A stretch of 64,000 bases of DNA from Sinohyriopsis cumingii (taxonomy: Eukaryota; Mollusca; Bivalvia; Unionida; Unionidae), in assembly GCA_028554795.2 (NCBI GenBank), contig CM068842.1:54511608-54575607 (forward strand), read 5' to 3'. The translations under genes and the position numbers were made by a program. Shown one piece after another: positions 60,365 through 64,000 of the stretch (within the stretch, counting starts at the first letter, position 1; every line of letters starts with the position of its first letter). The notes beneath the pieces were generated by a model, which saw nothing but the letters and a program-made list of their open reading frames with translations, searched no databases and was not told where the DNA came from.

Positions 60365-61200
60365 AGCATAGCCACTTTGCGGATGGACTAGCAAACTTAA
60401 ACGTCATTAAATTGAGTTAAACCTGCATGAAATCGATATGAAAATTATTTATTTTCTCAGAAATTGCAAGTATTAAAATCGTTATGTCTTTAATCTGCTG
60501 AAAGACGATAAAACTAATGTGTTGATGAAATTTGAGCTGGTACTAGCGATTTTGATTGCTAGTCGCATGAGCACAAAGAATCTCACAACCATCATTTTCA
60601 AATGTTGTAGAAAAATATTTTAAATCAAAGTTGTATAGTGGTTGTAATAAAAATACAAAAACAAAAGAGTACAAAATTCTCTATATTTATTCTGAGACCA
60701 ACTTCCGGAGTTTTGTTGTATCATGTGACTACCATGTTGACATGTGCTTTCTCTCGCAGGGAGCATACGAAGTAAAGAACCAGACTATTCTGCTTGATGA
60801 ATCAGACTAGCCAAGTTTCTTGTAGTTGCTCTCGAAATAAATATGTTGAGAATTATATATTCTTTCTGGTTTTTACAAAAAGTATCAGACTATCATTTAA
60901 TATAATTGAAATTTTGTACAACGACATTAAAAAGGAGTTGTTGATATCGTGTGACTATTGGACTTCTGATGTCATTGTTTGAGAGTTGTGAAGTCATATG
61001 ACTGTTAACGCAAATGGCAATTACTGGTTCAGATTTCATCTTTGCCAAGTTTTGTCTAGTCTGTCAACAGATTAAAGACATAACGATTATAATACTTGCC
61101 ACTTTTGAGAAAATAAATAATTTCCTATCGATTTCATGCAGGTATAAATCGATATAACATAGATCAAATTTTCTGGTAAGCTATCTTACAGTGGCGGCAG
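60365..61200. mobile_element. Element with long imperfect terminal inverted repeats
   Basis: The left arm (about 60410-60560) contains 'cctgcatgaaatcgat', 'attatttattttctcagaaa' and 'aatcgttatgtctttaatct'. The right arm (about 61025-61150) contains their complements in mirrored order ('agattaaagacataacgatt', 'gagaaaataaataat', 'atcgatttcatgcagg'). Weaker pairing extends outward to 'gccac/gtggc' and inward to 'gatgaaatttgag / cagatttcatc'. No transposase frame is visible, so it is probably a non-autonomous DNA element. The exact ends and target duplication are not certain. Confidence 0.65.
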
Positions 61201-62169
61201 ATTCCAAATTTTTTAAAATATGTAATTGCTTTGAACCCACACTATATCCTAAATGTCCAAATGTGAAAAATGGGTTTGGAATATTCAGAGGAAACCCAGG
61301 TTAGAAAAATTTTGAATCTCTGAGCTGAACTTTGGTGCAAATCTATTACAATGACATGTAGCTTGAAGCATTGGTTTCAGATCTTAAATAAAACCCAGGT
61401 GAAATGGGAAATTGTAGTCCCTTTTATTATATATTAAGAAACGATAAGAGCCCATTTATCAATACAGGTTTTGGAACTGGTTTATTGAACTACAAGAAGA
61501 CAAGTTCATTTTACAGAAAATTCAGTCCTTGTTTATACAGCAATATAAAATTTTGAAGGTCTTTTGTCAAAATTTAAATCGACCCTTTTGTAAATGTCTT
61601 CAAATGATGGAATTTTTAACCAAATCATCTTAAGAAGTTTAGGTTGGTTGAAATATCTTGTTTGAGATTTTATTGGCACACATAAATTCAGGGTTAAAAT
61701 ATTTTTTATTACAAGTAAGATTCTAATACTTTGCATTTTTTGTTGTTGTTTTTCATACTGTGATAGAAAATGTTTACTTTGTATAACATGCACATACATT
61801 GCTCTAGAATTCTTTGGAATTAAAAGTTTGAAAGGAAACAATAATTTGTGCTCATTATGTTGTTTCCACATAGCAACATAATGCAGGTCAGCAAAGTAAA
61901 GTTGGAATTTGTATTCTGTACATTGAAATGGCTTTAAATGCCAATTTATAGGAATATAGTCAAATTTGTTGTGTGGCTCATTTTGTGGTTTTGTACATGA
62001 TCATCATTTCTGACATATATGTTTTGGAGAGTCTTGAAAGAGAAACATCTTCAGCTTCAGAAAATGCATATTTTATAATCCAAAACGTTCTTTAATTCCA
62101 TTCAGTAATGGTCATATGTTAACCTTGAAAAAATTAATTTCATCCTGGAAAAGACCTGGACATTTATAT

Positions 62170-62250
62170 ACAGAAAAACATGGGAACCATGTGACCACCA
62201 CGTATGGCCTATCATTGCTGAAAAATGGCCTTGAACTCATAACAACCAAC
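62170..62250 (+). repeat. SINE family A, 3' fragment
   Basis: 'cgtatggcctatcattgctg' followed by 'aaaaatggccttgaactcat' and 'aacaacc' corresponds to the 3' end of family A only. Confidence 0.6.
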
Positions 62251-62587
62251 CAATTTCACAAAACACAGCTCAGCATTGTTTGATAAAATCTGAAGAAAGT
62301 TAATGCCTTCAGTGGCTTTAAAATTTCTACAAATGCTGCCATCCATCCTCAGATATGGAAAACTTTAACAAAAATGGAAACCATCTAAGTCACTCTCAAG
62401 AAATAACTTTAGAGACATTGACAAAAAGCATCTTGACTTGAAAGGCTTTTAAATTTGTACAAATGAAGCAAATATGGCAGTAGCTACTAAAAAAAGGAAA
62501 GGTTCTACAAAGGTGCTGAATAAAATTGCAATGTTTATACATTCAGACACTGACATTACAGCTTACCATGCTTTTACAGGAGAGAGA

Positions 62588-62840
62588 GGGGCCATGAGTG
62601 GCCAAGTGGTCTAAAGTGCTCACCATTACGGATAAGTGCCTTCTCACCTCTGTCTGTGTGGGTTCGAGTCTTGGGTTCTGCCAATGTGGATATGTGAGAA
62701 AGCTTGCCAGTAGCTTCTTGTGGGCCGATGGTTCTTTCCAGGGTTTTCCTGGGTTCTTCCTCCACCGTTAATACTGGCTGCCATATATAGTCTATTTTTG
62801 TGCTGAAAAATGGAGCCAACCCTACAACAGCAACAACAAC
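62588..62840 (+). repeat. SINE family A, full length
   Basis: Starts GGGGCCATGAGTGGCCAAG, with box B 'ggttcgagtcttgg' and the body 'gagaaagcttgccagtagct', and ends 'ccctacaacagcaacaacaac'. The minus-strand open frame at 62574-62921 is its shadow. Confidence 0.92.
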
Positions 62841-62847
62841 TGGAGAC

Positions 62848-63005
62848 AGACATATCTCACAATGATTATACTTGAGACTGGCATTATATCTCATAATGAT
62901 TATACATGAAACTGGCATCATATCTCATGATGATTATACATGAAACTGGCATTGTATCTCACAATGATTATACACAAGACTGGCATCATATCTCACAGGA
63001 GACAG
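62848..63005. repeat. 34-bp tandem repeat
   Basis: 'atctcacaatgattatacat' then 'gaaactggcat' recurs with starts at about 62854, 62888, 62922, 62956 and 62990, exactly 34 bp apart. More degenerate copies follow to about 63090. It starts right behind the SINE tail. Confidence 0.88.
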
Positions 63006-63226
63006 TGACATTACATCTCACCATGTTTTTATGAGACTAGCACCATATCTCACAATTCTTATATATGTGATATAACATCTCACCATGCTTATGTAGGTGA
63101 GACCATAACTTTTGGAAAATCTTATTACAGTTATATATATGATTAGGTGGCTTACTGATGTGTGTGTGTGTTGGACTGCAGTTTGAATTTTTATTCTTAA
63201 TTAGAATTTAACCATGTTAATTGCAG

Positions 63227-63299
63227 GGTCATAATGAAGCAGCTCTTTGATGTTGTAGAATTTATCCACAGCAAGAAGATTGTTCACAGAGATCTTAAG
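63227..63299 (+). CDS. PHKG: PHKG coding exon 5 (catalytic loop)
   Basis: The acceptor 'ttaattgcag' ends at 63226. The first base completes Arg130. The peptide is VIMKQLFDVVEFIHSKKIVH then RDLK, ending in frame (phase 0, donor gtaaga at 63300). HRDLK (residues 150-154) is the kinase catalytic loop with Asp152 as the proton-accepting residue; the family reads IVHRDLKPEN, so PEN should open the next exon outside this window. The reading frame of the five exons joined has no stop (462 nt). Confidence 0.95.
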
Positions 63300-64000
63300 G
63301 TAAGAGCCAAGTTCACAAAGTTAAACCCAGAAAGTAGAGATCATTAAACAATGCTTATTGCAACAACAAAAGAATTGGTGAATTAATTTGAATAATTTCT
63401 GCATTTTGCTTGGTAGGTAAAGATTAAAATTATTTTTACATCTGTAAAGTCATGGCCATAAAGTACTGTAATCATTAGTAGAGAACATTTGGATCTCACA
63501 TGCTTAAGGTCATTAATAGTATGCATCCATGACTCATTTGGCTGTACATTTGTATAGGAAGAGATTTCAAGGTAAAACTATGTGGGGGAATTCTCAATTT
63601 TGTTTTCTCAAAGAACTGAAATAGTCTTTGAAAAGTGCTAGTTTTTAAAGCAGTTTAAATACATGTGTGTGTATGTTTCAGACCTTGTTTTTCAGAGGCT
63701 TGTATTTAGGAGATGAGTCTTGTACTTGAAGATAAGAAGACATTAAGCTAAATTAACTGTTACAAATTGAGTTTTATGGGCATTGGGTTAGCATAACTAT
63801 TGAAATTGATGCATGTGACAGTAAAACACAATTAACATCATCAAATCCACCAACGTAAGAAGTGATAGTAAGAACATCAATATAAAACTTGATGATAATG
63901 AAGATTTGGATTTAAAAAAGTAATGTCTTGCATTTGATGTGATACAAATAGAAGGTTTTGCTGTCAAGCTACAGTAGCCATATTCTCAGAGAAATGCTAG
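63300..64000 (+). other. PHKG: PHKG intron 5, incomplete
   Basis: Begins gtaaga after exon 5 and runs off the window. No exon starting with the expected PEN.LL continuation and no repeat family listed above is seen in these 700 bp. Confidence 0.8.

Larger units (their letters stand above)
58378..63226 (+). other. PHKG: PHKG intron 4
   Basis: About 4.8 kb, donor gtgaga, acceptor 'taattgcag'. It holds a (CT)n(CA)n, a tRNA-like relic, a degraded and a full SINE A, a long-inverted-repeat element and a 34-bp minisatellite. No further exon is seen. Confidence 0.85.

Overview
This is a 64 kb piece of an AT-rich, intron-heavy animal genome. A mollusc or another lophotrochozoan is the best guess. The grounds are long introns, dense tRNA-derived SINEs, CR1/L2-type and RTE-type LINEs, and many (TA)n arrays. 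No prokaryotic-style gene organisation is present. Apart from transposon remnants, the window holds one recognisable cellular gene, on the + strand: the 5' half of the gamma (catalytic) subunit of phosphorylase b kinase, PHKG. Five coding exons of the canonical transcript can be joined in phase: 14136-14227, 46057-46232, 49681-49735, 58312-58377 and 63227-63299. Together they give 462 nt, or 154 codons, running from the initiator Met through the Gly-rich loop, the VAIK-type lysine and the alpha-C glutamate to the HRDLK catalytic loop. The rest of the kinase domain and the calmodulin-binding tail lie beyond the right edge.

The most unusual part is intron 1, about 31.8 kb. It contains three mutually paralogous open segments at about 22.8, 33.7 and 41.1 kb. 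Each ends in a GTAAGT donor with the same phase (2) as canonical exon 1, so each can be joined to exon 2. Each supplies a different N-terminus that still rebuilds the glycine loop: ...GIGVSSVV replaces canonical ...GRGVSSVV. I read them as three tandemly duplicated alternative first coding exons. They lie inside larger diverged duplications: unit A about 16.3-24.0 kb, unit B about 26.6-34.7 kb, unit C about 39.3-41.4 kb. A separate tandem duplication (about 4.6-9.6 kb and 9.9-13.6 kb) lies just upstream of canonical exon 1 and may carry duplicated promoters or 5' UTR exons.

Layout. 0-4.3 kb: an L2-like LINE fragment (minus) between two (TA)n arrays, a LINE tail and SINEs. 4.3-13.6 kb: the 5' duplication series with SINEs and a foldback MITE. 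14.0-14.2 kb: canonical exon 1. 15-46 kb: intron 1 with units A, B and C, a decayed pogo-type transposon, an RTE endonuclease fragment carrying a SINE, a CR1-like LINE and minisatellites. 46-63.3 kb: exons 2-5, with introns holding an L2-like LINE inserted in an older repeat, minisatellites of 113, 49 and 34 bp, SINEs and a long-inverted-repeat element. 63.3-64 kb: start of intron 5.

All assignments come from reading the sequence. No database search, alignment program or transcript data were available.
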